This document shows, one piece after another, positions 8,544-17,454 of a stretch of 64,000 bases of DNA. Numbering within the stretch: the stretch's first letter is position 1; each line of letters opens with the position of its first letter. The DNA comes from Pseudobdellovibrionaceae bacterium (GTDB lineage Bacteria > Bdellovibrionota > Bdellovibrionia > Bdellovibrionales > Bdellovibrionaceae). The stretch lies in NCBI GenBank assembly GCA_019637875.1, contig JAHBUW010000006.1, positions 62,001 to 126,000 of the forward strand, in the 5' to 3' direction. The notes beneath the pieces are model-generated. The model had not been told where the DNA came from. It saw nothing but the letters and a program-made list of their open reading frames with translations, and made no database searches. The position numbers and the translations under genes are program-made.

Positions 8544-8635
8544 TTTGAAACTCCCGTGCAGTACGGCTTGGATACGCCAAGCGAATACAACGCAAGCGAC
8601 TCACCCCGGAGGGTGGGCGGAAAGTGAGTTTCAAA
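8544..8635 (+). promoter_or_regulatory. Structured ssb leader with mutually exclusive stems at the translation start
   Basis: The outer stem is 10 bp perfect, TTTGAAACTC (8544-8553) with GAGTTTCAAA (8626-8635), ending on the A of the ssb ATG. Inside it are hairpins GCTTGG/CCAAGC (8566-8571 with 8577-8582) and CACCC/GGGTG around a CGGA loop (8602-8606 with 8611-8615). An alternative stem ACTCAC/GTGAGT (8599-8604 with 8624-8629) competes with the outer stem for the same bases. It resembles no riboswitch class I can name. It may be an autoregulatory or temperature-sensitive translation switch, by inference only. Confidence 0.6.
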
Positions 8636-9096
8636 TGTCGGGAGTTAACAAAGTCATTCTGGTCGGTCGTTTGGGCGCGGACCCGGAACTGAAAAGCGTC
8701 GGCCAAGGCCAAAGCGTCGCGCGTCTGTCGCTGGCGACCAGCGAACAGTGGACCGGTAAAGACGGTCAACGCCAAGAGCGCACCGAATGGCACCGCGTGG
8801 TCGTTTGGGGACGCCAAGCCGAGAACTGCGGCAAGCACCTTTCGAAAGGCCGTCAGGTTTACGTCGAAGGTCGCCTGCAAACTCGCCAGTGGGAAGACCA
8901 ACAAGGTCAAAAGCGTTACACCACCGAGATCGTGGCGAACACGGTTCAATTCCTCGGCGGCGGCGCCGGCGCGGATCGCGGCGGATCTTCGGGTTACGAT
9001 AATGAGTACGGCGGTGGCGGACAAGGTGGCGGCTCGAGCTCGCAAGACTTTGGCCCGGAACCTTCGTTCGATTCGTCGGACGAGATTCCGTTCTAA
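8635..9096 (+). CDS. ssb: Single-stranded DNA-binding protein
   Basis: SSB coats single-stranded DNA in replication, recombination and repair. The OB fold spans residues 1 to about 110, beginning [19 protein letters not shown] and including the EWHRVVVWG and [11 protein letters not shown] strands typical of bacterial SSB. A Gly/Ser-rich linker follows, then the acidic partner-binding tip DSSDEIPF. I chose the ATG at 8635 because homology begins there; the open frame extends 34 codons upstream through the structured leader, which is unlikely to be translated. A strong terminator follows at 9126-9156. Confidence 0.96.
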   Translation: MSGVNKVILVGRLGADPELKSVGQGQSVARLSLATSEQWTGKDGQRQERTEWHRVVVWGRQAENCGKHLSKGRQVYVEGRLQTRQWEDQQGQKRYTTEIVANTVQFLGGGAGADRGGSSGYDNEYGGGGQGGGSSSQDFGPEPSFDSSDEIPF

Positions 9097-9125
9097 GCCG
9101 ATCCTCGAAAATAGAATCGTCAAGA

Positions 9126-9156
9126 AACCCCGACCTTGCTGGCCGGGGTTTTTTTT
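9126..9156 (+). terminator. Rho-independent terminator after ssb
   Basis: The stem AACCCCG (9126-9132) with CGGGGTT (9144-9150) is followed by an uninterrupted T run to 9156. It lies 30 bases after the ssb stop. Confidence 0.9.
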
Positions 9157-9199
9157 CGTCGTTTTCTTTCTCGAATCGCGTGGTTATGATTGTTAAGTC

Positions 9200-9538
9200 A
9201 TGCGCGCAACATCACGAGTCATTCTTTCCACCCTCGCGGTCGCAAGCCTTCTTTCGGGCTGCTCGATCTACCGCAACAAAGGCCGCGACCAGTTCGAAGC
9301 CCGCGCCGGGGGCAACGTGAAAACCGAAATCGGCGTCTCGCGCGCGCCGGCGCACATGGACGCGCAAAAAGATGTGCAGCTCAATGAAGACTCGGAGTCC
9401 TGCTGGGTCCAAGAGGCGCGCGAAGCCCTGTGGTCCACACCCGTGGGCTCAAGCCTGGTGGTTCAGCGTTTGAACGAATCCGAAATCAGCGTCTGTTTGT
9501 CCGAATTTGCGAAAAACGGGGAAGAACATCATGAGTAA
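9200..9538 (+). CDS. Small lipoprotein of unknown function
   Basis: A 112-residue protein with a lipoprotein signal: basic start, hydrophobic core and lipobox LLSGC with the acylated Cys at position 21. The mature part is short and polar, with two further Cys (in SCWVQ and VCLSEF) that could form a disulfide. I do not recognise a family. Its stop lies inside the next gene (eight-base overlap), so the two are translationally coupled and probably work together in the outer membrane. Confidence 0.8.
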   Translation: MRATSRVILSTLAVASLLSGCSIYRNKGRDQFEARAGGNVKTEIGVSRAPAHMDAQKDVQLNEDSESCWVQEAREALWSTPVGSSLVVQRLNESEISVCLSEFAKNGEEHHE

Positions 9539-10436
9539 ACTGTGGCTTCGGGGTCTCGGCCTCGCACTTCTCATTCTGCTCGCGGCGGATTTCGCCGATG
9601 CGGCCCGGGTCGCGCAGGTCAAAGGCAAACGCGCGATGATCGAGCTCGAAGGACTCAGCGTCGGGATCGGCACCGAGCTCTGGCTCATGAGCCCGCAAGG
9701 GAAGCGCACCGGCGTTTTACGCGTCTCTTCCATCAAGGGTGATCGCGCCATCGGTCAAATCACGCGCGGGGGCGCGAAATCCGGATTCACGCTCATCCTG
9801 AAATCGGGACAATCCGCCCCTTCCGGCGGCTTCTCGGATGCCAGCCGCTCGAACGAACGCGATCTTTTGCGCCGCCGCTACAAACAAGGCTTCGGGATCC
9901 TGGGCGGCATGGCGATGTCCAACGCGACGATCACGGCGCGCACGCGCGTGAACACCACCGTGGTCGAAGACAGCCTGGCGCTCAAGGGCAACAGCTTCAA
10001 CTTCAAGGCGATCTACGACTATCACATGTCGGCGGGCTTCACCGTCCGCGCGGCGGGCGGTCTTGAAACGCTGAATACGACCGCGAGCGTTTCGGATCCG
10101 TCCAAGGCCCCCGTCTGCTCGAACTCCACCTCTTGTACGCTCGCGCTGAACTACCTTTCCGCGGAAGTCGCGGCGCAGTTCAACCTGACTTCGGGCCCCA
10201 CGCGCATTTGGGCCGGCGCGGGTTACGCGTTCCTGATGGCGATGTCGAAATCGAACAACATCTCGAACCTCGAAGCGACCAGCACGAACCAAGTGATTCT
10301 GCTCGGGGGTGGAGCCGACATTGCCGTGGGGCAGAAGGGCTACATTCCGCTCGTGGTTGAGTATGGACTTTTCCCTTTCGCGGGGATTAACCTGAACGCG
10401 ATCTACCTGCGCGCGGGCTACGGCTGGAAGTTCTAA
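9531..10436 (+). CDS. Outer-membrane beta-barrel protein with N-terminal small beta domain
   Basis: The ATG at 9531 is preferred over an earlier one at 9507 because GGGGAAG precedes it. A signal peptide (to about ADA, residue 24) is followed by a roughly 60-residue beta-rich domain (RVAQVKGKRAMIELEG onward) of a kind seen in bacterial SH3-like periplasmic modules. A linker with an RDLLRRRY segment leads to a C-terminal barrel of alternating aromatic strands ending in GYGWKF with terminal Phe, the outer-membrane assembly signal. Two Cys lie in a loop (VCSNSTSC). Co-transcribed with the upstream lipoprotein. Ligand unknown. Confidence 0.82.
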   Translation: MSKLWLRGLGLALLILLAADFADAARVAQVKGKRAMIELEGLSVGIGTELWLMSPQGKRTGVLRVSSIKGDRAIGQITRGGAKSGFTLILKSGQSAPSGGFSDASRSNERDLLRRRYKQGFGILGGMAMSNATITARTRVNTTVVEDSLALKGNSFNFKAIYDYHMSAGFTVRAAGGLETLNTTASVSDPSKAPVCSNSTSCTLALNYLSAEVAAQFNLTSGPTRIWAGAGYAFLMAMSKSNNISNLEATSTNQVILLGGGADIAVGQKGYIPLVVEYGLFPFAGINLNAIYLRAGYGWKF

Positions 10437-10479
10437 GCCAGAAACGGCGCGCCGGGTGGGTCTCTTCCGAGGGGGAACC

Positions 10480-11139
10480 ATGTCGCGCCGAAATCTCGCC
10501 CTGCTGATTTTCTCATTCGCCCTGATCGCGGGCTGCCAGAAAAACTCTAAAAACCAAGAGATCAATCCTCCCCGACGCGGCGGCGGACCGACGGAACAAA
10601 AACCGGCGCCCGTCACTCGCGCGTTGATCTTCGGCGATAGCCTGGCGTACGGTTTCGGCGCAAAGTCCCCTGATGTCACGCCCGCCGGCTGCTTGAAGAA
10701 AATCACGGGCGCCGAGTCCGTCGTGCGCGCCGTCCCGGGCGCGACCACTCACGATATCGTCGCGCAAATCAAGGCCGCGACCGGCGAAGCGGCGGCGATC
10801 GTCTTTTTGAGTGCGGGCGGCAACGACGTTTTGGAAGACGTGCTCGGCTCGGGCTTCACCGCCGAAGAGTCGGTTCGCAATTTCGAAACGATCGCCACGG
10901 AGCTCACGGCCCGTAAGATCAAGGTGGTTTATTTGCTGGCACAGCCCCCGGCCGAAAGCGCCGCCCGCATGGCGCGACTGGGCCGCATGGCCGAAACCGC
11001 GGGTTTTCTGGTCTTCGATGGCATGAAAGGCTTCTGGGGCGATAAAGAGCTGATGAGCGATCGCCTGCATCCGAACGACAAAGGCTACGCCACGATGTGC
11101 GAACGCCTGGTCACGGCCCTCAATCCCAAGAAGGACTGA
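10480..11139 (+). CDS. SGNH/GDSL-family hydrolase lipoprotein
   Basis: A probable esterase, lysophospholipase or acyl hydrolase on the periplasmic side of a membrane. The start at 10480 has GAGGGGGA just upstream and gives a lipoprotein signal with lipobox LIAGC (Cys19). Block I is FGDSLAYGFGA (nucleophile Ser), block III is SAGGNDVLED (Asn), and block V is DRLHPNDKGY (Asp and His). The family order is like E. coli TesA. The stop TGA lies in the tetraloop of a 5-bp hairpin (11131-11135 with 11140-11144) shared with the convergent kinase gene. Confidence 0.88.
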   Translation: MSRRNLALLIFSFALIAGCQKNSKNQEINPPRRGGGPTEQKPAPVTRALIFGDSLAYGFGAKSPDVTPAGCLKKITGAESVVRAVPGATTHDIVAQIKAATGEAAAIVFLSAGGNDVLEDVLGSGFTAEESVRNFETIATELTARKIKVVYLLAQPPAESAARMARLGRMAETAGFLVFDGMKGFWGDKELMSDRLHPNDKGYATMCERLVTALNPKKD

Positions 11140-11143
11140 TCCT

Positions 11144-12352
11144 TTAGCGCGAAAACTTCGGCAGCCGCAGAATGAAAGTCGTGCGCGCGCGATCCGGATC
11201 CAGCGTGAGTGAACCCGACATCTGCTCGGCGAAACGCCGACAGATCGTCAGTCCCAAGCCCAAACCACCGCGGCCGAACTTCGTCGAAACGAAAGCGTGA
11301 TCCAGACGGCTTCGCACCTCTTCGCTGATTCCGGCGCCGCCGTCGCGGAAACGCAAATCGACGAAGCCTTCTTCGGCCGACGGCGCCGCCGAAATCTCGA
11401 TCCATTTCGACTCGGTGGCTTCCATCGCTTGGGCGGCATTGTTGAACAGGTTCACCAAAATCTGCACGCACATGACGGAGTTTCCGCGCAGATGAAGATC
11501 CGACGGCACGTCGAAATACATCGCGATTTTCTGTTTCTGTTGGTCGGCGTGAACCGCGATCAACATTTGATCGATCAAATCCGCGATGCAGAGTCTTTCG
11601 CTCGGCAGTTCCTCGGGCCTTTCGGCGAAACCGCGCACCGCCGCCACGATCTTTAAGATCCTTTGCGCCAGCGCCTCTTGGCGCAGAAGCTGTTCGGACA
11701 CGTCCTGACGCCCCTCTTCGAAACTCATGCGCGCCGCGGAAGAGCGGTGAATGAGGGCCGTCAGCGGGCTTGCGATTTCGTGGATCAATCCCCCGGCCAC
11801 GAGCCCGAGCTGCGCGAGCGGCTCGTGATGGCGCACTTCGCGAACTAAACCGTGCACGTAAGTCGCCGCTTCGATGCGCGCGACGACCAGCTGGCACAGC
11901 TCGCGCGCGACTTCGCGTTGAACATCGCTTAAGGAGCGGGCGCGCGTATCCAGAATGCAGAACGATCCCAAGGCGAAGCCCGCTTTGTCGATCATCGGAA
12001 AACCGAAATACGCCCGCAACCCTTTTTCGAAAAGCGGCGAGTCCCGCCATTGCGGATCGGCGGTAAAGTCAGGGGTCTCCACGGCCATTTTGGAACGCAC
12101 CACTTTGTCGCACGGGGCGAGCGCGCGCGGCACGCGGCCGAGCGGTGTTCCGTGCGCGCATTGAAACCACTGCTCATCTTTGCCGATCCAACTGACCGCC
12201 GCGATGGGCGCGTCGCAGACTTTCGCGGCGATTCGACAGAGTTGCAAAAGAACTTGATCTTCGACCGCGTAGTGATCGCGGTATTTTTCCAGCGCTTCGA
12301 TACGCAGATTTTCGGTGGCCGTCATGTGCCCATTGCAACTCTGAGGCACCAT
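11144..12352 (-). CDS. GAF-domain sensor histidine kinase (soluble)
   Basis: The N-terminal GAF domain (about residues 25-170) includes AAVSWIGKDEQWFQ and a GFPMIDKAGFALGSFCILD strand pair. The kinase core follows, with H box GGLIHEIASPLTAL (phospho-acceptor His near residue 190), N box NLFNNAAQAM, G1 DGGAGISEE and G2 GRGGLGLGLTI. No transmembrane segment is visible, so it likely senses a cytoplasmic ligand or redox state. There is no adjacent response regulator. The true start may be the ATG ten codons in (12325), since neither start has a good ribosome site. It is convergent with the SGNH gene. Confidence 0.9.
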   Translation of the reverse strand: MVPQSCNGHMTATENLRIEALEKYRDHYAVEDQVLLQLCRIAAKVCDAPIAAVSWIGKDEQWFQCAHGTPLGRVPRALAPCDKVVRSKMAVETPDFTADPQWRDSPLFEKGLRAYFGFPMIDKAGFALGSFCILDTRARSLSDVQREVARELCQLVVARIEAATYVHGLVREVRHHEPLAQLGLVAGGLIHEIASPLTALIHRSSAARMSFEEGRQDVSEQLLRQEALAQRILKIVAAVRGFAERPEELPSERLCIADLIDQMLIAVHADQQKQKIAMYFDVPSDLHLRGNSVMCVQILVNLFNNAAQAMEATESKWIEISAAPSAEEGFVDLRFRDGGAGISEEVRSRLDHAFVSTKFGRGGLGLGLTICRRFAEQMSGSLTLDPDRARTTFILRLPKFSR

Positions 12353-12390
12353 TTTTTGAACTTCATTTTTCTTAAAGGCCAGCTCAAGAA

Positions 12391-13356
12391 CTAAAGGTCA
12401 AATCTACGCCCCACGAAGAGCTGGATCGCCATGTTCATAAAATTCATTTCAGCGTTACGGACATTATATTTCGCCGCATCGGAGTTCGCCTGTACCCCGC
12501 TGACCCATTGATCACCGTTGTAGCCGACGCTCATCTTCATGTGAATTTTCGATGTCGTACCGAAGTATTCGTAGTCTTCCGTCGTCGACTCGATGCTTTG
12601 TTTCTCGACGCCGAAATAGACGACCGCGAGCCCCGAAACGTAGAATTTTTCCGCCGGGACCCACGTCCCGCCCAAGCCCGCCCCAGCCAGGGTCGAATAA
12701 AGGCGCCCCGAGCGAACGTTATTGAATTCACCAAAGGTGGATTGCAACGCGGTGGGCACGATCGACGTCGGATTCGCGAAGCGCATGCCGTGCACGGAAG
12801 CCCCCAACAGCCACGCCCACGAGCTGTGATTCTGCCGCTCGGTTTGATCCATCACGGCCGCGATCGAAAAGTCGTCCGGATTCCAATTGTAAAGAAAGTT
12901 CGCTCCGAAGTGTTCGGTCCGCATATCCGGAAATTGAAGATAAGGCGCGTTCACCGCGCGCGGCTGCGACGGATGGTCTTCTAGAAAATAGCCCTGATAA
13001 TTTTGGTAGAAGAATTCGTAACTTGTCTTTTCGAAATTGAAACGGAATTGCCAATCTTGCGCCTTGGATTTCCCCTTCATGCGATCATCTTCGTCCGCGG
13101 TGGCGTTGACGCTGGAAACGCTGAAGCCCCACCAATCGTAAGCCACCGACAAATAAGTCGACGACCGCGTATGGGGGACGTATTCGAGCGCGTCGAGCTG
13201 CGCGATATGACGCTCACGCAATTCCATATTCAGGCTCGGGATCGAAATGCCGAGCTTCACGGAAAGCGGGTTCCCCTTGATGTCTTCGTAGGATTTCGCG
13301 TGCGCCGTGGCGGCGTGCAAACAAAAAAGCGCGGCAAGTAATCGAAGGACGACCAC
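12391..13356 (-). CDS. DUF4421-family outer-membrane protein
   Basis: A signal peptide (residues 1-20, ending AHA) is followed by a beta-barrel-like protein whose landmarks match DUF4421: an early SLNMELRERH region, FRFNFEKTSYEFFYQNYQGYF, a TEHFGANFLYNWNP strand, and QTERQNHSSWAWLLGAS. It ends in a GRRFDL strand. The family is common in Bacteroidota and Bdellovibrionota and has no established function. It lies 21 bases upstream of the rsh stop on the opposite side of the kinase gene and appears to be an independent unit after rsh. Confidence 0.78.
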   Translation of the reverse strand: MVVLRLLAALFCLHAATAHAKSYEDIKGNPLSVKLGISIPSLNMELRERHIAQLDALEYVPHTRSSTYLSVAYDWWGFSVSSVNATADEDDRMKGKSKAQDWQFRFNFEKTSYEFFYQNYQGYFLEDHPSQPRAVNAPYLQFPDMRTEHFGANFLYNWNPDDFSIAAVMDQTERQNHSSWAWLLGASVHGMRFANPTSIVPTALQSTFGEFNNVRSGRLYSTLAGAGLGGTWVPAEKFYVSGLAVVYFGVEKQSIESTTEDYEYFGTTSKIHMKMSVGYNGDQWVSGVQANSDAAKYNVRNAEMNFMNMAIQLFVGRRFDL

Positions 13357-13377
13357 GGCTTTTCTCCTTTTTAAGTC

Positions 13378-15606
13378 TTAAGTGTCCGTGACGCGACTGA
13401 CGCCGAGAACGCCTTTGATCTTCTGTAGGCCCAAGATCACGTTGTTCAGCTGCTCGGTATTGCGCACGGTGACCTCGAAGGTCGCAATCGCCTTCTGGTC
13501 GCGGGTCGTACGCGCGTTCACGTTTTGGATGTTCATCCCCTGCGCCGAGAAGGCCTCGGACATGAGTTTCAAAAGCCCCTGCACGTTCTGCGAGAACACC
13601 TGGATCTTCACCAGACGTTCGGCATCGCCCTCGGCGGATTTCTGCGTCCACGCGACGTCGACGCGACGATCCTGGTCGAACTCGAAGGCCTTGCGGCAGT
13701 CCGAGCGGTGCACCGTGATCCCGCGGCCGCGCGTGATGAAGCCCACGATCCCGTCGCCCGGAATGGGGTTGCAGCACTTCGCGTAGTACACCAGAACGTC
13801 GTCCATCCCCGAGACCGAGATCAGCGAGCCCGACTTCTTGGATTTCGCCTGCGCGTTCTTCAGCACCTTTTGCATGAAGGAAGGTTCGGATTCTTCCTTC
13901 GGTTTGACGTCGAGGTTCTTCAGCTCGGGCGCCAAACGTTCGAGGATGTGCTTCGGTTCCATTTTGCCGTAGCCGACGCGCACGAAAACTTCATCGTCGT
14001 TATGCAGGCCGAAATCCTTAAGTAACGCCGCCCACTCCTCGCCCTTGCCGACGTAGCGGGACGCGGCCGCGCCGAATTTGCGGAATTCGCGGTCCACCAA
14101 TTCCTTGCCCAGAATCAGCGAACGTTTGCGCTGCTCTTCCTTCACGAAGGCGCGAATTTTGGATTTGGCCCGGTTCGTGACGCACATCTTGAGCCAGTCC
14201 TTCGACGGCGCCTGCGTATTGGAGGTCACGATTTCGACCGAGTCCCCGTTCTTCAAACGGTACTTCAGCGGCACCATCTTGCCGTTGATCCGCGCGCCCA
14301 CGCATTTGTGACCGACATCGGTGTGGACCGAGTAGGCAAAATCCAGCGGCGTCGCCCCGTCCGGGAACTCTTTGACGTCGCCTTTCGGCGTGAAGACGTA
14401 AATCTCGCTCTCGAAAAGATCGGTCTTCACCGTATCGAGAAGCTCATCCGCGTCGCGCACGGTGGACTGCCAGTTCAACAGATCGCGCAGCCAATCGAAT
14501 TTCTGCGAGGTCTCATCGTCGACTTTGCCGCGCTCTTTGTACTTCCAGTGCGCGGCGATCCCGCGCTCGGCGATCAAGTTCATCTGCTTGGTGCGGATCT
14601 GAATTTCGATCCGCTCCCCGCCGGGGCCCACGACCGTGGTGTGAAGCGACTGGTAGTCGTTGGCCTTGGGCATGGCGATGAAGTCCTTGAAACGCCCGGG
14701 GATCGGTTTCCAGATCGAGTGGACGTGACCGAGGACTTCGTAGCACTGGCTGATGGTATCCACGATGACCCGGAACGCGAGGACGTCGTTCACCTGCTCG
14801 AAGTCGATGTTCCGGTTCGTCATCTTCCGGTAGATCGACCACAAGTGCTTCGAACGGCCCAGCACTTCGAAGTTCCGGAACCCCGAACCCTCCAGCTCTT
14901 TCGAGACGATACGTTTGACGTCGTCGATGTAGCGAGCTTGGTCTTTTTCCAAAAGATCGACTTTTTGCGAGAGCTGGTAGAACTGGTCGGGCCGATAGTA
15001 ACGGAACGACAGATCTTCGAGTTCGGTCTTCAGCGAGCTGATACCGAGACGACTCGCCAAGGGCGCGTAGATCTCAAGCGTCTCGAGCGCGATGCGGGCC
15101 TGTTTCTCGTAGGGCATGTGATTCAGCGTCCGCATGTTGTGCAGACGATCGCACAGCTTCACCAGGATCACGCGCACGTCTTTTCCCATGGCGACGATCA
15201 TCTTGCGGATGTTCTCGCCTTGGCGCTCGGTGCTCGTTTTGAAATTCATCTTCGAGATCTTCGTGACCCCGTCCACCAAGTGCGAGACGGCCTCGCCGAA
15301 CTCGGCCTTCACGTCTTGGATGGTGACGCTCGTGTCTTCGACCGTATCGTGCAAAAGCCCGGTGATGATCGAATCCAGATCCAAACGCAGATCCGCCAGG
15401 ATGCCCGCGACACTCAGCGGATGGGAGATGTAGGCTTCACCGCTGCGGCGAATCTGTCCGGCATGGGCTTTTTCGGAAAAGTCATAGGCCTTGCGGACGA
15501 CGTTGAGGTCCGCTTGCGGATGGTAGGCGAGAATTTTGTCGCAAAGCTCTTCCAAGCTTCGGATATGTTTGTCGGGGAGTTTCTCCCCGGCCGCGAAATC
15601 GAGCAT
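13378..15606 (-). CDS. rsh: Bifunctional (p)ppGpp synthetase/hydrolase (RelA/SpoT homologue)
   Basis: This enzyme makes and degrades the stringent-response alarmone. The HD hydrolase domain (about residues 30-190) has intact HDTVEDT. The synthetase domain (about 235-355) contains GRFKDFIAMPKANDYQSLH with the RFKD motif usual for bifunctional enzymes, and EIQIRT. A TGS domain (about 395-460) and a C-terminal ACT domain (last 80 residues) follow. Length is typical (742). It is downstream of rpoZ and gmk, the same neighbourhood as E. coli spoT. The predicted start has no clear Shine-Dalgarno. Confidence 0.95.
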   Translation of the reverse strand: MLDFAAGEKLPDKHIRSLEELCDKILAYHPQADLNVVRKAYDFSEKAHAGQIRRSGEAYISHPLSVAGILADLRLDLDSIITGLLHDTVEDTSVTIQDVKAEFGEAVSHLVDGVTKISKMNFKTSTERQGENIRKMIVAMGKDVRVILVKLCDRLHNMRTLNHMPYEKQARIALETLEIYAPLASRLGISSLKTELEDLSFRYYRPDQFYQLSQKVDLLEKDQARYIDDVKRIVSKELEGSGFRNFEVLGRSKHLWSIYRKMTNRNIDFEQVNDVLAFRVIVDTISQCYEVLGHVHSIWKPIPGRFKDFIAMPKANDYQSLHTTVVGPGGERIEIQIRTKQMNLIAERGIAAHWKYKERGKVDDETSQKFDWLRDLLNWQSTVRDADELLDTVKTDLFESEIYVFTPKGDVKEFPDGATPLDFAYSVHTDVGHKCVGARINGKMVPLKYRLKNGDSVEIVTSNTQAPSKDWLKMCVTNRAKSKIRAFVKEEQRKRSLILGKELVDREFRKFGAAASRYVGKGEEWAALLKDFGLHNDDEVFVRVGYGKMEPKHILERLAPELKNLDVKPKEESEPSFMQKVLKNAQAKSKKSGSLISVSGMDDVLVYYAKCCNPIPGDGIVGFITRGRGITVHRSDCRKAFEFDQDRRVDVAWTQKSAEGDAERLVKIQVFSQNVQGLLKLMSEAFSAQGMNIQNVNARTTRDQKAIATFEVTVRNTEQLNNVILGLQKIKGVLGVSRVTDT

Positions 15607-15685
15607 AGGGATATTCTATTCTGGGCGGCGAGACTTTGTTGAGCGCCTCTCGGCGGAAGCGCTCAAAACAGGACGGCGAGTTGTC

Positions 15686-15925
15686 TTACTTGTTCAGGTC
15701 TTTTTCGATCTGCTCGACGGTCGGACCGTGCGAGGGGTTGTGATCGAAGATCACGTTGCCCGAGGCGACTTCGCGGAGTGACCCGACGATCATCTTGTTC
15801 CCTTTGGTGGCCACGGTGAGTTCAGCACCCTTCATGAGTTGCTTCGCGCGCTTCGCGACGAGCAGAACCAGTGCGAAACGATTCGGAACTTTGTCCAAGC
15901 AATCTTCAACCGTGACACGAGCCAT
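15686..15925 (-). CDS. rpoZ: RNA polymerase omega subunit
   Basis: Omega assists beta-prime folding and is part of the ppGpp site of RNA polymerase. The N terminus [30 protein letters not shown] is diagnostic. At 79 residues it is of family length. It lies between gmk and rsh, a conserved arrangement that places a ppGpp-responsive subunit beside the ppGpp enzyme. Confidence 0.95.
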   Translation of the reverse strand: MARVTVEDCLDKVPNRFALVLLVAKRAKQLMKGAELTVATKGNKMIVGSLREVASGNVIFDHNPSHGPTVEQIEKDLNK

Positions 15926-15954
15926 CGAGTACCTCTCTATGAAAACCCCAATTA

Positions 15955-16521
15955 TTACCGGGGTTTCAGCAAATCCTCAACGATTTTCTTGAACTCCGCA
16001 TAGGAGCGCTCGAAGTCGTCATTCACGACCTGGTAATCGAACTCATGGGCTTTTGCGGTTTCAATCTGCGCATTCTTCAGGCGGACGTCCAGATCCGAGG
16101 GGCGTTGGCCATCCCGCTTTACGATGCGGCGCTCCAATTCATCTAAACTCGGAGGCAAAATGAAGATCCCCGCCGCCTGGTCCGGGAACTTCGCGCGGAA
16201 GGTCGCGGCGCCCTGGATGTCGACATCCATGATGACGGCCTTCCCCGACTTCCAAGCCTCTTCCAGCTGGTTCAGCGGGGTCCCGTACATATTGTTGTGA
16301 ACAAAGGCCCACTCGACGAAGAAGTTGCGGTCGATCAACGCCTCGAACTCGGACTTCGAAACGAAGTGGTAGGGATGCCCCTGACTTTCCCCCCGGCGCA
16401 TCGAGCGCGTGGTGTAAGTGACGGTATCCACCAACCGGGGCTCTTCCCGACAGATACGTTCGACAAAACTGGATTTCCCGGCGCCCGACGGGGCGGCCAC
16501 GATGATGAGATTCGCCTTCAT
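15955..16521 (-). CDS. gmk: Guanylate kinase
   Basis: Phosphorylates GMP to GDP. The P loop APSGAGKSS is at about residues 9-17, followed by the GMP-binding [12 protein letters not shown], the Y/H-rich [10 protein letters not shown] segment, and the lid with RIVKRDGQ. Length is 188. The start overlaps the yicC stop by ATGA. The stop TAA lies in the 10-nt loop of a 7-bp hairpin (AAACCCC 15943-15949 with GGGGTTT 15960-15966) with four T after it, so this may act as a partial terminator before rpoZ. Confidence 0.95.
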   Translation of the reverse strand: MKANLIIVAAPSGAGKSSFVERICREEPRLVDTVTYTTRSMRRGESQGHPYHFVSKSEFEALIDRNFFVEWAFVHNNMYGTPLNQLEEAWKSGKAVIMDVDIQGAATFRAKFPDQAAGIFILPPSLDELERRIVKRDGQRPSDLDVRLKNAQIETAKAHEFDYQVVNDDFERSYAEFKKIVEDLLKPR

Positions 16522-17396
16522 TCGATGTTCTGCACCTGTTCCCGAAGCCGTTCGATGAGGGTTTTCGCTTCCACCACGTTTTGCGTCAGCTGTGACACGC
16601 TCGACTTCGACCCGATCGTATTCACTTCACGCAAAAGTTCCTGAGTGTAGAAATCCAATTTCTTACCGAGTGAGCCCGGCGTGCTGAGCAGCGCGCGGTA
16701 GTTCTTGGTGTGCTCTTTCAAGCGCACGAGCTCCTCGTTGATGTCCGACTTGTCGAGCAGGAAAACGACCTCTTGGCTGAGGCGCGCCGGATCGAGCTCC
16801 CCGCCCTGGAAGCGGCTTTTCAGCTTCTGCTCGACCTTCGCCTGCAGGCCCTTGTTGACCTCTTCGCGCACCTTCATGATTTCGCCGACCAGGTTTTCCA
16901 GCGCCTTCAGCGACTTTTCCATGTCGTGTTTGAGCGAAGCGCCTTCGCGCGTGCGCTCGGTCACGCAGGCCGCGCAGGCGGTCTCCATCGCCTTCAGGAG
17001 CGCTTTTTTCTCGGACGAGCTGACGTGGTCTTGAGTTTCGATTTTAAGCACGTCGGGCATGCGGGCCATCGCCTCGACGCTGGGTTCGAACTTCGTCTTC
17101 AGCGACTTCGCGATCTGACGCAAGGCCTTGTCGTACTCTTTCACCAGCGAGTTCTGGACGACGACTTTGGATTCGACCTGATCCCAACGCACGCGCCGAA
17201 GAACGTAAACGTCCATGGTGCCGCGGCTGAAGTTTTTCTGCAGGATCTTTTTGAGCTCGCCTTCGAACGCGATGTACTCGCGGGGCAGGTGAAAACGCGG
17301 CTCCAAGAAGCGGCCGTTCACCGAGCGGACCGAAACCTCAATGAGGCTTTCGAGTGTTTGAACCTTCCCATGGCCGTAACCGGTCATGCTTTTCAT
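16518..17396 (-). CDS. yicC: YicC/YloC-family endoribonuclease
   Basis: This family has an established endoribonuclease activity in E. coli and B. subtilis. The start at 17396 is fixed by homology, because the conserved N terminus is MKSMTGYGHG, and by AAGGAG just upstream; a longer open frame exists but is unlikely to be used. The conserved NGRFLEPRFHLPRE and SVSQLTQNVVEAKTLIERLREQ segments are present. Length is 292 residues. It is co-transcribed with gmk, a widespread association. Confidence 0.92.
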   Translation of the reverse strand: MKSMTGYGHGKVQTLESLIEVSVRSVNGRFLEPRFHLPREYIAFEGELKKILQKNFSRGTMDVYVLRRVRWDQVESKVVVQNSLVKEYDKALRQIAKSLKTKFEPSVEAMARMPDVLKIETQDHVSSSEKKALLKAMETACAACVTERTREGASLKHDMEKSLKALENLVGEIMKVREEVNKGLQAKVEQKLKSRFQGGELDPARLSQEVVFLLDKSDINEELVRLKEHTKNYRALLSTPGSLGKKLDFYTQELLREVNTIGSKSSVSQLTQNVVEAKTLIERLREQVQNIE

Positions 17397-17454
17397 GGGG
17401 CTCCTTGGATCTACGAGGCGGTTCACAACTTGCTAACACGACGGTCGGCGTCGG

